A DNA stretch of 64,000 nucleotides, taken from contig CM067550.1 in NCBI GenBank assembly GCA_034509755.1, positions 9,603,001 to 9,667,000 on the forward strand, in the 5' to 3' direction. The notes under the pieces are model-generated. The model did not search any database. It saw nothing but the letters and a program-made list of their open reading frames with translations, and was not told the origin of the DNA. The first letter of the stretch is position 1; the number at the start of each line of letters is the position of its first letter. This document shows, one piece after another, positions 10,101 to 22,694 of this stretch. Source of the DNA: Anisodus tanguticus (lineage: Eukaryota > Streptophyta > Magnoliopsida > Solanales > Solanaceae). Both the position numbers and the translations under genes were made by a program.

Positions 10101-13100
10101 AAAATTTTGTTTTAAACAACAGTTGTTTTTATTTTCCAGTAAACTTCTCCATAAATTTTTCTCATCAAAGCTTACCAATAACTATTATAATCCAAGTCTC
10201 CCGGAAACTATTCCGATCCCAAATTGGCACACAATACCCTTTTTGCCTTTATTTTAAAGTGCACAATGCCTATTTTTACCCTGTAGGAGGGCATCTTGAA
10301 CTTCATCTTACTTGGTCATTTCTGTTCCATAAGTTACGCTGATGTCGACAATTTTTTTTGAACTTTCAGGCACCACTGGTATTATTGATTATACAAACTA
10401 CGAAGACATGAAATATGCTGTAAGCCATCTCTTCTTTCCCTTTTGGGTTTCCTTAACCTGGTCGCTGTTTGCAATATTTGATTTACCACTATTCAACTAA
10501 GAGCTGCTGCTAATAATATCCTTTCATGTGTATAGATCAAAAAGCTTGATGACTCCGAGTTTCGGAATGCCTTTTCTCGTGCAACAATTCGAGTATGATG
10601 CAAACATATTTCAATTGCTTCAATATTGTGTTGAAGCCTTCATTTGGTTATTCTAAAAACCTCCATCTTCTTGTAGGTTAAGCAATACGACCGCAGTTGC
10701 AGTCGCAGCCGCAGCCGTTCTTACTCCAGAGGAAAGAGTGTTAGTCGAAGCCGTAGCCGAAGTAGAAGTCGTAGCAGGAGCAAAAGGTCTAACACATTAC
10801 ACATATATGTTTGGACTAGTGGTTTTACTTTAATGCAAATATGGGCCTCATTGATATCTGTCTTAGCAGCAAATCTCCTAAAGTTAAATCTTCGAAGCGC
10901 TCAAAATCTCGTTCAAGGTCTGTGTCTTCTCCGTCTCGTTCTGGGTCAAAAGGACGTTCTGTCTCAAGGTAATATTCTGCTTTCCCTTTCTGTTCTTGTG
11001 GTGGGATGGGTATAAAAGCATAACATAGTACAAGGTTAATATTTCATAAACTGCAAATCTTTTTATTCAGTTAAGTATTATTTTATTGGAATTCTTTTTT
11101 TTTTCCTCAAGTTGCTCTTTTGCACTGGAATTGTCGTTAGTGTAAGATCTTTAAATCTAAAATGCTCTTGCAGTTTATTTACTTTGCCTTTTATCTTCTA
11201 TGTTAATGTTGGTTTGATGTGCTCACTGCAAAGCTCACCTGGAAATGATGTTGACTCTTAGGTGCTTTAGAGGATGTTTGGATTGGCTTTTAAAAAGTAC
11301 TCCCTCCGTCCAAAAAGATTGGCCTAGTTTGACTTGACACAAAGTTTAAGAAATAAAGGAAGACTTTTGAAAGGTGTGGTCCAAAATAAATCTTAGATAT
11401 TTGTGTGGTTGTAAATGATCTCATAAAGTTAAAATTGTTTCTAAATATAGAAAGGAGCCAATCTTTTTGGGACAAACTAACAAGGGAAGTAGGCCAATCT
11501 TTTTGGGACGGAGGGAGTAGCTTAGAAGCTAAAAGCCAAAAGCACACTTTTTTTTCATTGCCAAACACCACAAAAACTAGAAAAGTGCTTAATAAGCACT
11601 TGAAATAAGCCAATCCAAACACCCTCTTAGTCTTCATTGTTTAACTGGTCGTAAATGCTCTCTAGTTTTTCTTTCTGAAAAATATAGCAATGAGAAGCTG
11701 TGGTCTCATATATCATGTATAAAGCTGCCAAATTTGATTTTCATTGTTTGAGTTTATGTTCTCTCTTCAACGCATTCCTCTGGTAATTTGTCAAATGGTG
11801 GTACAACAGGTGAATGGTAAGTTGTAGGCCAAAATTTTGTGAAGGTTGCATTTCTGGGGGCAATCTAGTTTGGTAATGTGTAATTCTGCATACTCTGGGG
11901 GGCAATGCATAGTTACATTTATGTTATTTTCTTCTGCTTCAGGCAGGACTTTAAGGGGTTTAGAACTTGCAATGGTATTACCAAACCATTAGAATAAACC
12001 AAATGATTATGAAAATTATGGTTTCTCCCCACTTTAAGAAACCTTTTCATTTTTCTTGCCCCGCTGAACAAAGAGTGCATATTCATTTGTTTCCTGCTGT
12101 TTCAGGATTTTCTAACTATGCCCGATGATCAATTTATAACCATTCAGCAGAGACTGTTCACCTCAATAGTGCATGTCTGTTAAAACAAAATTAGAAATTC
12201 AAAAGGTTTGGGACTGAGCAAAAGAGAAGTAAAAAACTTTTTTTAGGTATCTTAAGGGGAATTGGTTCGTTTGCTTTAATTATTTTTGGAACTGTATTCT
12301 AGGGAAAACGTACTGCCTTATCAAGGTCGTCTTTTATCATTTTTTCTTTTATAAATATGAAAAGTCACCTTGTTTGTTTTTCTAGATTTTGGATATGTGC
12401 GGCGGTTTGTGGATTGCATATTAGGATCTTGAGTGGATAATGGTCTTGCCTGCAACTCTTTTGGTTGTGGAGGTATGATGTTTTCTAGATGGCAGCTTTG
12501 GGTCGTTTATGATGTCTCTATTCTAATGAGCATCGTGAAATGTTCCATCGGTGCTAGATTGGGATCATGAAGATCATGGATTCTATGGTGGAGCTGGACT
12601 GGGAAACTAACTGCCACCTGAATTTGGATCACCACCTATTTGTGGTAGAAGCATTTTCTAGCAAAGCAAATAAAGACTCTAGTTCATTCTTTTGGTATAT
12701 TGCTAATTGGTCTCTTTGACTGCACAAATTTAAACCATTACTTAAGTCTTAACTGTGTAACTTGCATTGCTTCATACATACCATATTTTCCACACTGGGT
12801 TCTACCAAAATTGCTACTTTGATTATGGTCACGGTGATGTGGAGGTGGAATCAAGGCAGTTGGAGGAAACTTGTTAAGTGGCAGGACTGGGATTATTAAA
12901 TTAAGTTATTTCTGGAAATTTTGCAGATCTCCATCAAGGTCCAGATCTCCAGCACTAGCTGTAAGTCAAATCTGTGTTTTGAGTAAACTGGATACCTCAA
13001 AATTAACATGTTGTAATCATCCGTCTTGTCTTTCTATGGTCCTTTTTTGTGCTTACCTGTCCTAAAATTGTATTCTCTTTCTTTGTCTACATTTCTATTG

Positions 13101-13204
13101 CCTTGTATTATGATGGTTAATTACAGCGCTCAAAACATTTGAGTAAAAGCCCAAAAAGACGCACTCCCAGCAGAAGCCCAAGCAGGAGCAAGAGCCGGAG
13201 CTGA
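7102..13204 (+). CDS. SR splicing factor, SF2/ASF class (SR34/SR30-like)
   Basis: Twelve coding exons: 7102-7185, 7851-7916, 8020-8094, 8188-8296, 8382-8428, 8542-8599, 10370-10419, 10536-10592, 10677-10786, 10870-10968, 12927-12960 and 13127-13204, all GT-AG. They join in frame to 287 residues plus stop. RRM1 carries RNP2 LYVGNL and RNP1 PPGYAFVEF. A Gly/Arg-rich linker (YGGGGRGQRGGG) follows. The second, pseudo-RRM has the diagnostic SWQDLKDHMR, and the C terminus is an RS domain (repeated SRSRSR) that SR kinases would phosphorylate. This class binds exonic enhancers and recruits U1 and U2AF in the nucleus. The length fits Arabidopsis SR34/SR30. The long introns 6 (8600-10369) and 10 (10969-12926) are where this family is typically alternatively spliced. 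Odd: the pseudo-RRM reads VLVTRLPHSAS where relatives usually have G and S at the altered positions. Confidence 0.93.
7358..7500 (-). mobile_element. TS-like SINE in SR gene intron
   Basis: On the minus strand it runs from TTTCGAGCCGAGGGTC (B-box-like) through AACAGCCTCTCTACC and AGGGGTAAGG to GGATATG(TTG)5. This matches the 3' body and TTG tail of tobacco TS SINEs. It lies in the intron after the first coding exon. Just left, at 7330-7357, and again at 7695-7740, is the phrase TTTGGGATTGAGGTGTAT, the 3' end of another SINE family, so several SINE ends are stacked here. Confidence 0.75.
11270..11626. mobile_element. Tourist-like MITE (TTA target duplication)
   Basis: Terminal inverted repeats of ~20 bp: left end GAGGATGTTTGGATTGGCTT; the right end is the complement of GAGGGTGTTTGGATTGGCTT. 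It is flanked by TTA at 11267-11269 and 11627-11629, the target duplication of PIF/Harbinger-type (Tourist) elements. About 137 bp once the inner MITE is removed. It lies in intron 10 of the SR gene. Confidence 0.82.
11300..11517. mobile_element. Stowaway MITE nested in the Tourist-like MITE
   Basis: Ends CTCCCTCCGTCC and GGACGGAGGGAG are near-perfect inverted repeats flanked by the TA dinucleotide (11298-11299 and 11518-11519), the hallmark of Tc1/mariner-type Stowaway MITEs. Its 218 bp sit wholly inside the TTA-flanked element, so it arrived later. A diverged relative with the same interior (GTGGTCCAAAA, TAGATATTT, GTGGTTGTAAAT) lies at 62590-62790. Confidence 0.9.
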
Positions 13205-13500
13205 AGTTTGTCCAGGTCTGACTTCTGTGGCTCGTCATATATTTCTCAATGTTGATTGTTTTGTTGATTTCCCCCCGCTTCTTTTACAGGTAATATTGTT
13301 GAAGTCATCTGTGATTGAGGGTGCCATCATACTGTGTTTGAGCAGCACGGTCCACAGTTGGGAGTCTAAGGGGCTGGAAGAGCATATTGCTCTGTTTATA
13401 TTAAAAGATTTCTGTGTTATTGAACCATGTCAAGACTGTAATAATTGTTATACTTAATTTTGTATCTCTAAGACTTGGTAAAGGCTGTAGTAGAATTTCA
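13205..13500 (+). other. SR gene 3' UTR
   Basis: After the TGA there is a possible 3' UTR intron (donor CCAG|GTCTGA near 13215, acceptor TTTTACAG ending near 13290). Introns after the stop are a known way for SR transcripts to become nonsense-mediated-decay targets. The 76-codon open frame at 13227-13457 is treated as non-coding. The polyadenylation site was not located. Confidence 0.4.
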
Positions 13501-13689
13501 TAGCCTTTCTAGCTGCGTGATGGTAAGAGACGGAATTAATTTCCTTGATTTGCAGATTGCTCTTTTTGTCTAGTGGGGACCGTGTTTTCTGCTTAATTGA
13601 TTTCATTTGTAGGTTGATCAATATTATTTAGCTTTGGCAGTAGTAATATTTTCTGAGTGAGACCTACCCTGTGTTCAGGCATGAATTTT

Positions 13690-16600
13690 AACAAACAATA
13701 GCTTGATAAGCCCGTTTGGGTAGAAAAGTTTTTGCCAGCAATGATGGATTGAAAAATATATTTTGGTTTTCAAAAATCAAATTAAAATGTTATTTGAAGA
13801 CAAAAACAAAGCCCTATGCTTGTGTATGAAAGAAGGTTATGCAAATGCTTTTCTAATTATTTATAAAAAGCCTAAGTCACATAGCCTTTTCCCAAGGATT
13901 TACAAAAACTATAAGTTGAAGAATTTGATTCAAAAACTATTGTTTGGTTTTCTTTTTCTCACGTGTGGACGAGAATTAGTGAAACTTGGGCCAAATGGGT
14001 AATCCAGACATCACAATGTAGATTAGATGAGGTTGATTGTTGAGGAAAGTGGGTCCTCCATGTCGATATATAATAATAGCAATAATATGGCTAATCTGTA
14101 TAGAGTATAGACTACCTATTACTTTCCACTAAGGGGGGCAGGTATCGGGTAATTTTGATCATCATAATTTAGATGGATGAGAACAATTTATCTAACTATT
14201 TTTCCAACTGCCTAGCTTGGTTTTCATCTTCACTTTTACTATTTCATGGCAAATGTGAAAGTTACGCAGTCCTATGTGTTCATCATAAGCGATTTTCATT
14301 TATTGCAAGTTTCATCTGAATACACCCAGTTTTATCTTATATAACAATATTTGATTAGATATGAAATTAAAACAAAAGGTTCTGAAATTTGTGATCTGAA
14401 ATAACGATAGATATGTATATGACTAATAAAAGATGAGATAAGAAATTTAAAGTTAAATTATTTTTAAGTGTATAAAGATCTTTTTCCAAATAAATAAAGA
14501 ATAAATTTCTTCTGAAAAACTATACTAATATTTACTAGAATTGTATTTTGGAACATCAGGAGGTGAGAAAAAGAATCACATAACTCACTGACCAGCAGAC
14601 CCAGTATATAAAATGTAATTACATGTAATAATTTATATGACACTTTTTTTAGTCAGTCATTAAAAGAATGACATATTTTTATTTGATTATAATTTAATTT
14701 TAAACTTTACCTATTACACTTAACATGATTTATAACCACACAAATATATGACTTATTTTAACCCACAAAATTAAAAAATCTTCATTTATTTCTTAAATGC
14801 TATGCTCAATCAAACTATATCATATAAATTAAAACGGAGAGATTATATATTTAAAAGAACCACATAACTCACGGACCAAGTATATAAAATATATTTAAAA
14901 TTTGAGAAAACCATTGCTCACTTGTCCAATTATTAGCTTAACAATATAAAATATTTCAGGAAAACAATAAAGTGAAAAAAAGGATGATCTATAAACGAAA
15001 CAGACAAAGTATATATAATATAAACTATATTTTAAAAAATCCCAATAAGGAATTTTGATAGTAAATAAACAACTAACAATCCAAGCACTGCAACACGTCC
15101 TCCACATTCCACAAACTACCAAAAGCCAAAAGCCAAAAGCGTTCACACCAAAACAACCCCTTTGCCTTTTTTATTTTTATTTTTTATATATACGCTTCAA
15201 GCTAACTTTACACTATTTATGGAGATAATAAGCTCGTTTTCTCAACATTACTATTCAAATTGATCTAATTTCGGTTCCTCCTTTCGTGTAATGATGTTTT
15301 ACCATTTTTCAAAAATGATAGTTGTAAGAAACTCCTAATGTCACTCAAGTTTTCTCTTCCTCTTGATAACTGCGTGGTCGGATCAACTTGTAAGCATCTT
15401 GACTATTTCATCGCGTATCTATTACCTTATATCAATACAATATCATATAACTGCACCATTTAAATTAAGATAGCTAAAAAAAATCATTTAATATTTTTTT
15501 TTGTTTCTGATGTAATTTGCATCGTTATCTCTCATAGTTTTCATCCATTTCATTGACTGCCCGTACTCTCGACTTCAATGTCTTTATTGAAGTGACGAGC
15601 TTCGCATATATGATTTTCTTGTTTGAATAATTTGATTGGGTTTACAATGAAAATAATTGCAATAATCAAACCGGTCAACAAATCATGCTTGCGTGCAGTG
15701 TCACTCAAGTTTTATGGTAGACTATCCATATAATATAAAGATAGGTATTGTGAAAGCAATTCAAAGTAAGAGGCACTTTGACTATTCGGATGACGTACCT
15801 AACAGCCAAAAATAAAAAAAGAAAAGAAAAAAAATCAGTCGCCATCACCATTATTAATACTAACATGGTTATTACTCTGCCAGTATCAGTATCAGTATCA
15901 GTATCAGTATCAGTAGTGATAATAAAAATAGAATGTTAGTAGAACTGACTAACACCATTAGGAAGATGAGGGAAAGGAGAAAAGAAGTCAAATTCACTAG
16001 CGGGATATGTAAGTCATGTATCCGGGAGGAATTTAGATAAAAGAAGGGAGTTTGCCTGTCTCGGTAGGAAAAAGATCACGAGAAGTATATCATAAGATTG
16101 CCTTTTTTTACTGTCATGGGGTTGAGTGAAAACCCATGTTCAAATAAAAGATACTGATTCATTAATTAATTATCACCACTACCATTAATCACCATTGTTG
16201 ATCACTACTATCGGCCACCATCACCAATAACTACTATCCATAATTATCACCATCACCACTTAGCACCCACAATCCGACAATTAGTTTTTTCTAATATTTG
16301 TTGACATAGTACTAAGATTAATTATATTTTACTCAAAAATTTATTCTTATTAATTTTCAACAAATGCAAAATTTATATATTTTAGCTATTGGACAAACAA
16401 ATGTCCTTCATTAATTATTTCCATTGAAATGATCATCAATCTCTAGTTTTGGACATTGATTTGTATTAAATGGTTTACTAATTAAGCAATAAGCATACAA
16501 TAACGAAATATTACTTGTCTTCTCTAGTAAAATTTCCATGGAGGTCTATTCCTGCGTTTGCCCATGATTCACTATTACCGTCTCTTATCCATATATCATT

Positions 16601-17730
16601 ACTTTCGCAAGTTGAATTTATTTTAAAGTTCTAACATTTTTAGAATATACATTATAAGAAATAAGATTTTTTTTTCTTTTCAAATTTGTTATTGTTGATC
16701 AAATTAGTGAAGTGTTTATTAGGTGAAAATTTTAAGAGAGAAAAAAGATACTATTTGTCCATATAATTTTTTTCTGTCTGTTTTTTTTTTTAAAATTGTT
16801 TGATTATACATTAGATTGATTTTCTTTTTTAGTAAAATGAATATGTTTGAAAAAATAGTTTTGGCCGGTTTTCAAGTGACATCTTTTTTATTCACAAAAT
16901 TTTAATTTTTTTCAAGTTAAATACATGTCTAAACACATTTTAATTTTTAAATACTTTGTTGAAACATAACTTTATTTTTTTTAAAATATCATACTTTTTT
17001 TTTATGTCCAAACACATGCTAAATGTCATTTTTAAAAGTTTAAAAGTATACGTAACCTTAAAAAGACCAATAACATCAACCTGCTAATACACTACCCTAA
17101 AGTGTTTGGTTATCTTCTTTGGTCACAGTAATTCTAGTGGATGCGACTGATTCAAATTTCATTGGAACCATCGTTTCAATTTTGTATTTTTTAAAACTTT
17201 GGCTTTGTATTACATGGTTTATTTATTATAGACCGTGCACTAGCAAAATAGTGGATGTTTTCTCTTGAAACAGCAAATATTACAGTTATGAAGTTGGACT
17301 ACAAAATTAAATTAACATTTACTCTGACTGTTCTATTTATTTGACAAGTTTTAAGCTTCTTTCTAAAACACTATATTTTAATATTTTACTTCTAATAACA
17401 TGATTTTATATTCACGGAATGCATTTATATAAATTACAAAATTCCAATTGTTTATTTAAGTTCCGCACACTTTTACTGGGCTACACTTAATATAAATTTA
17501 AATTAATCGGGTCAGTAGGTTCTTGATATTTGGCTGAACAAATAAACGAAGGAAATTTAGGGATTCCAGTGTTCCACAATACCCAATTATTTTTGTTCAA
17601 ATTTTATATTTATGTAAAAAATACATTTATTATATATTCAAAAATTTATCTAGAATCTCTGAGGACGTTATTTACAACTTTTTTCTAGAGGGTGGCCACT
17701 CATTTCTAATGTTATCTTCTCTTTTCTGAG
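13690..17730. other. Intergenic region with decayed repeats
   Basis: No gene supported in 4 kb. 13705-14000 is bounded by CCCGTTTGG-like and CCAAATGGG-like ends and may be an old MITE. 14640-14850 resembles a Stowaway remnant (ATAACCACACAAATAT, ending AAAACGGAGAGATTA). 15880-15916 is a microsatellite. The remainder is AT-rich with long T and A runs. The 83-codon frame at 14895-15146 (minus) is low-complexity and unsupported. Confidence 0.45.
15881..15916 (+). repeat. (CAGTAT)n microsatellite
   Basis: Five perfect CAGTAT units followed by CAGTAG. A hexanucleotide microsatellite, likely length-polymorphic. Confidence 0.95.
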
Positions 17731-17732
17731 TT

Positions 17733-20700
17733 ATGGGTCATCTTAATTACTTGCCGTTTCATGTGGAAGTAGGAATTTTAGTGATGCCCACATACAAAAT
17801 GTGGACCTCCTTTTTTCTGCTTCTACGTTTGTTAGTCATAGTGTTTGGAATTAAAGATTATAACTATACAAGAAATGATTTCCCAGATAACTTTGTTTTT
17901 GGTTCTGGAACTTCTGCTTATCAAGTTAGTCTTCACTTTCTCTATACATTTTCTTTTCTTATGTCTCAAATTCACTTGAGTTGGGTTCAGGGGGGAGCTA
18001 CAGTTCACTTACGGGTTTGCCTGAACTAAAATTCCAAGAAAAGTAAAAAATATTTAATTTTCATGGCCAAACGCCTACTAAGTAGCTTTGGTCTGGATAT
18101 TATATTTATTAAAAAGATCTACGTATAAATTATTTATTCAGAACCTACAAACTTAGAATTCTAAAATCTAAAAATCTGTAACGATAAACTTAAAATTTTA
18201 ACTCCACCTCCGAAGGAGTTTTTATAACAAAATGCACTGTTTCATTTGGTGGAAGGTTGAAGGGGCAGCATTTGAAGATGGAAAGACGCCTAGCATTTGG
18301 GACACTTTTGCTCATGCTGGTTTGTTCTCTTTAATCTTTTCCTCTTTTTTTTATAATAAAATTGTCTTAGATAAATTTATGGGCATGTTTTTTTATTTAA
18401 GAAATTTGTGCTATAAAACATGATTTTCTCATTTCATTCCCACTGAACTAGCTCATTGGAAAAACGCATCATGTAATGTCACTTGCTTGAATGGTATAGC
18501 TAAAAGCAGCATATTAATTTAATTACCAATTGGGCTTCACCAGTGAATGGAAACCTATACTTTTATGCTGTTATCGTCTTCCTTAAGTCAAGCTATATTG
18601 TCTATATTTATTGCCGTTATAGAGAGACTTATCTGTATTTTAATCCATTCATGTGAATTACTATCTATACCAACTTACTTCCAGGTTTTCATGATGGAGC
18701 CACCGGAGACATTGCGTGTGATTCGTACCATAGATACAAGGTCTACACTCTACACATTGCTTTAACTTTGACATTTTTCTAGATGAAATTTGTAGGACTA
18801 GAAATTTTAACAGAAGGGATCAATAATCTTACAAACATGATAACATTTCTGGTTTTTCATTTTTGTAGAAAAAGTAACAGACGTTAAATTATAGACATAT
18901 AGACTTTAGGTAATTATACTTAGCAGTCGCTGCATATTCGAGGAAAGTAAAGTTAAAACTCAGGTTTCATTTCTTGATTCTTTAGGTTACTCTGTGCTCA
19001 ATTCTGTTCATAGAATTAATGGATTTTCACGTAGCCACTTTCACTATTAAACACACTATTTTTTGAATAAGATTTTTTATGCATCTTAATGACTTAATCT
19101 TCAAAGATCTTCTTGTGTTGTTGACTCTTCAAGAAGAGTTTTCTTTTAATCCAAGGTTTAAAGTATCATCAATCATCTGAATCACATAGTTTGCGGTTTT
19201 GCCCTCTTGATCTTCTTTGTTCTCGTCTAACGATTTTCGTAGTATGTCCATGCTATTAAGACATCATGTTTCTGGAATGAAAATGTTGTTTGATCATGTT
19301 AGTTAATTGGTACCAGGAAGATGTACAGCTCATGGTGGGCATTGGTTTGGAAGCCTATAGATTTTCCATTTCATGGTCAAGGCTGATACCTAGTAAGCTT
19401 GTCCCCGATTCCAACTTCACCACAACTTTCCAAGCTTAAAAAAAAAGGGCAGCCCGATGCACTAAGCTCCCGCTATGCGCGGGGTCCGGGGAAGGGCCGG
19501 ACCACAACTTTCCAAGCTTGTTTCAAAATATTCTCATATGTTGATTCCATTCTCTATGCAGATGGAAGAGGACCTATCAACCCGAAGGGCTTACGATACT
19601 ACAACAATCTCATTGATGAACTTATCAGCCATGGTTAGAAGAAAATTTATTACACATAAGTAGCATTTACTCAAAAACCTCTATAAGACTATTGGTTTGC
19701 TCACTGAAATTCTTTCCTCGTTTTTAATCTTTCGATATTTGGCATTGTTCAGGGATTCAACCACATGTGACATTATATCACTGCGACCTACCACAGACAC
19801 TTGAAGATGAATACGTGGGATGGCTTAGCCGAAATATAGTGTATGTTTTAATTTCTAGTTATCCATATGCCAAACTTACATGATATACTCAAGAGACAAC
19901 ACGAAAGAATTATTTGTTTTTACTTCAGGAAGGACTTCACAGCATTTGCTGATGTGTGCTTCAAGGAGTTCGGGGACAGAGTTTTGCATTGGACTACCAT
20001 AAATGAGGCAAACATACTTGCCGTGGGCGGTTATGATAATGGAATGATACCTCCAAAGCGCTGTTCCCCACCATTTGGATTCAATTGTACTGGTGGTAAT
20101 TCGTCAACTGAGATATACATTGTAGGCCATAATATGTTGCTTGCACATTCTTCTGCAGTTAGACTATACCAGAGGAAATACAAGGTATCATGTTGAAATT
20201 TGTTCAAAATTGCCCCTTTTCAAATAGTTCAAGGGAAAAATTGGCTCTTTTCCCCTTGTTTTGGAACAACGGTTAGGAGGAGGCTATTTTGAGTTATTTG
20301 GCTAGTTGGAGGGTATTTTGACTTCTTTTTCTTTTTTGGCCAAGGCATATTTGAGTTAGTTGACTAACAACGAGGGAAGTTGAGCCAAAAACGTAACAGA
20401 GGGTAAAATTGACCTATTCTAAATAGTTCAAGGGTATTTTTGGCCTTTTTTCCAATAACCTATGTTAAACCTAGGTATCTAGGCCCCAAATGAAAATAAA
20501 GTTCTGTTCTCTAGCCTAGAACATAGAAGGTTATGAAAACTTTGAACAAATTTAAAGACAAGTGGTTCACAATTGGAATGACATGTTCTACTGCAGTCCG
20601 TTCAGCAGGGTTTCGTGGGAATTAATGTCTATGGTCTTGGGTTTCTTCCTTACACAAACTCAGAGGCTGATGTAATTGCAGTCCAACGAGCCCTCGATTT

Positions 20701-22694
20701 TTATATTGGTTGGTGAGTTGCATATGTTCTCGCATATTTTCTTCGTCAAGATAGATGTCCCTTTGATCAATATTTTCCTATGAAGTGGAACAATTGTCAA
20801 CTTTTGTATCTCGTTTTATGATAACTTTTAATTGCTAGGCTGTTTTCAAGATTTTACATTCTTTTTTCATTGCAGGTTTATTAAACCCCTGATATTTGGA
20901 GACTACCCTCAAACAATGAAGAAAAATGTCGGTTCAAGACTTCCCATGTTCACCAAAAGTGAATCAGAGCTAGTTAAGGGTTCACTAGACTTCATAGGGC
21001 TGAACCATTATTCTCAAGTACACGTCAGGGACAATCCCAGTTACCTCGAAAAGGATCTCAGGGACTTCAATATCGACATGGGAGTAGCGGTTTTATGTAT
21101 GAATTACAATATTTGCTAAGTTAATGTTGTTTATTCCAAGTTGAATCACATCTCTATTTCTTTCTTGTTTTCCTTGTTGTGATCTGTAAATTCAATGTCT
21201 TTATTGTTTCAGTTGAAGGATATCAGCTGCCAAATGAGCCACCACCCACAGGACGGGTGAGTTCAGAACAGAGTTTCTAGTTGTTAATTATTCTTGGTTT
21301 TTATTTCATATGGTGCTGAACGATTTGTTTGAGTCAGCTGCCAGTGAGACCGTCTGCACTTACCGATCTGTTGGAGCATTTTAAACAAGTATATGGAAAT
21401 CCACCTATTTATGTTCACGAAAATGGTTCGCTCTTCTCTCTCTTTATCTCTCTCTCAAACACATGTGTTCTCGTGCGCACATGTTGGCTTATACATTCAC
21501 ATTTTATCCAAGTTTTTATGCGCACTCAAATGTTGATTTGACTTATCTTATGGTTCTTGATTTTTCTTAAAGCAATATTTTTATTTACTTCATCGATGTA
21601 GCACCTTTACTGATTATTCTGAGTTTTACATTACATGTTTTGGCAGGTCAGCAGACATGGCGCAACGGGGCACTGAATGACACAGAACGTGTGGAATATT
21701 TGCATGCTTACATTGGAGGCGTGCTTGATGCTCTGAGGTAACCACATTCGTTGTTTATACCGAACTAATGAAATGACGACATCTGCCTCCTAATAAACTT
21801 TGATCACTTAACCATGGTCAAATAATATACTCCCCTCAATGTCAATATATTACTTATCCATGATTAACTGATTGGGTTTAATATAAACACCAGATGTGAG
21901 TAAATATTTTCATATCACCAGTGAATTATTATTTCTAAAAGCTCAAGAGTTTAACCTTATGTCTGCTACAAGCATTAGCCGTTAGGTCATTTTTGTTCTT
22001 GTTTCCCGCTACTTAGGAAGGCATTTAAGTACTGCATAATATTTTTATGGATTGCAATATTTTTCGTATTTGAGGTTTATTTCTCATGTGAAAAATACTG
22101 TGTATCAATTAATCTTGCAAATCTTTCTTGCTTATGGTTCTAAGTTTTGGTAAGTGACACGTGCTTGGTCTAAATTTTTTCAACTTAGTTTCTAAAACCT
22201 TTCTTGATTATGCATTTCTTGATGATATTTTATTATAAGGATTTAGATTATATATGGTGACAATATAATATTTTTTCACACAATCAGTGTACTAAAACCT
22301 ATTGTGATTTACCCTTTTCATCATGTTATCAATGAATGCTTATTATACGGATTTGTTTGTAATTACCTTATAAATGACCTGATTGTGTAAATATAGTCCA
22401 TGCATAGTACTTAGATAATTAGCTTTTTTACTTCTATCAATTTCCATGTCTACCAGGAATGGATCAAACACAAGAGGATACTTTCAGTGGGCTTTCTTAG
22501 ATGGTTTGGAGATATTGAGTGGATATAAGACATCCTATGGACTCATCTATGTAGATTTGGGCGACAAAGAACTGAAAAGATACCCAAAGCTTTCTGCATT
22601 CTGGTACTCCGATTTCTTAAAGAGAAGAAGCTCCAGAATTAGCTCAATTTTTGAAGTTGGAAACAAAGTATTTGCTTCCGCCAAATCTAATTAG
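17733..22694 (+). CDS. GH1 beta-glucosidase, BGLU11-like (copy 1)
   Basis: Thirteen exons: 17733-17924, 18256-18319, 18685-18740, 19317-19392, 19562-19633, 19753-19840, 19929-20184, 20597-20712, 20876-21096, 21213-21256, 21338-21425, 21647-21737 and 22457-22694. All are GT-AG and join in frame to ~533 residues (516 if the second ATG at 17784 is used, which places a hydrophobic signal-like stretch, WTSFFLLLRLLVIVFG, near the N terminus). The family hydrolyses beta-glucosides by a retaining mechanism, usually in ER, apoplast or vacuole. Visible motifs: substrate-site GSGTSAYQVEGA, WDTFAHAG, YRFSISWSRLIP, acid/base Glu in TINEAN (codon 20005-20007), and nucleophile Glu in YVHENG (codon 21419-21421). 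Odd: the usual NEP is NEA, as in the BGLU11 clade, where NEV/NEA is common. The natural substrate cannot be told from sequence. Exon sizes and phases match copy 2 almost exactly, showing tandem duplication. Confidence 0.9.
19438..19500 (-). mobile_element. 5'-truncated Au-like SINE in GH1 copy 1 intron 4
   Basis: 63 bp which on the minus strand read CCGGCCCTTCCCCGGACCCC, GCGCATAGCGGGAGCTTAGT, then GCATCGGGCTGCCC and a run of nine T. This is the 3' end of the plant Au SINE with its short T tail. It is flanked by a perfect 19-bp direct repeat (19419-19437 and 19501-19519, starting ACCACAACTTTCC). The insertion starts 45 bp after the exon 4 splice donor. Confidence 0.85.
20200..20455. repeat. 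Repeat-bounded insert in GH1 copy 1 intron 7
   Basis: Two direct ~40-bp motifs, both containing AAATAGTTCAAGGG followed by an AT stretch and TTGGC, bound a ~200-bp block (near 20218 and 20430). The pattern suggests a MITE or other short mobile element. It is absent from the matching intron of copy 2, where the intron is only 95 bp. The class is not resolved. Confidence 0.5.
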
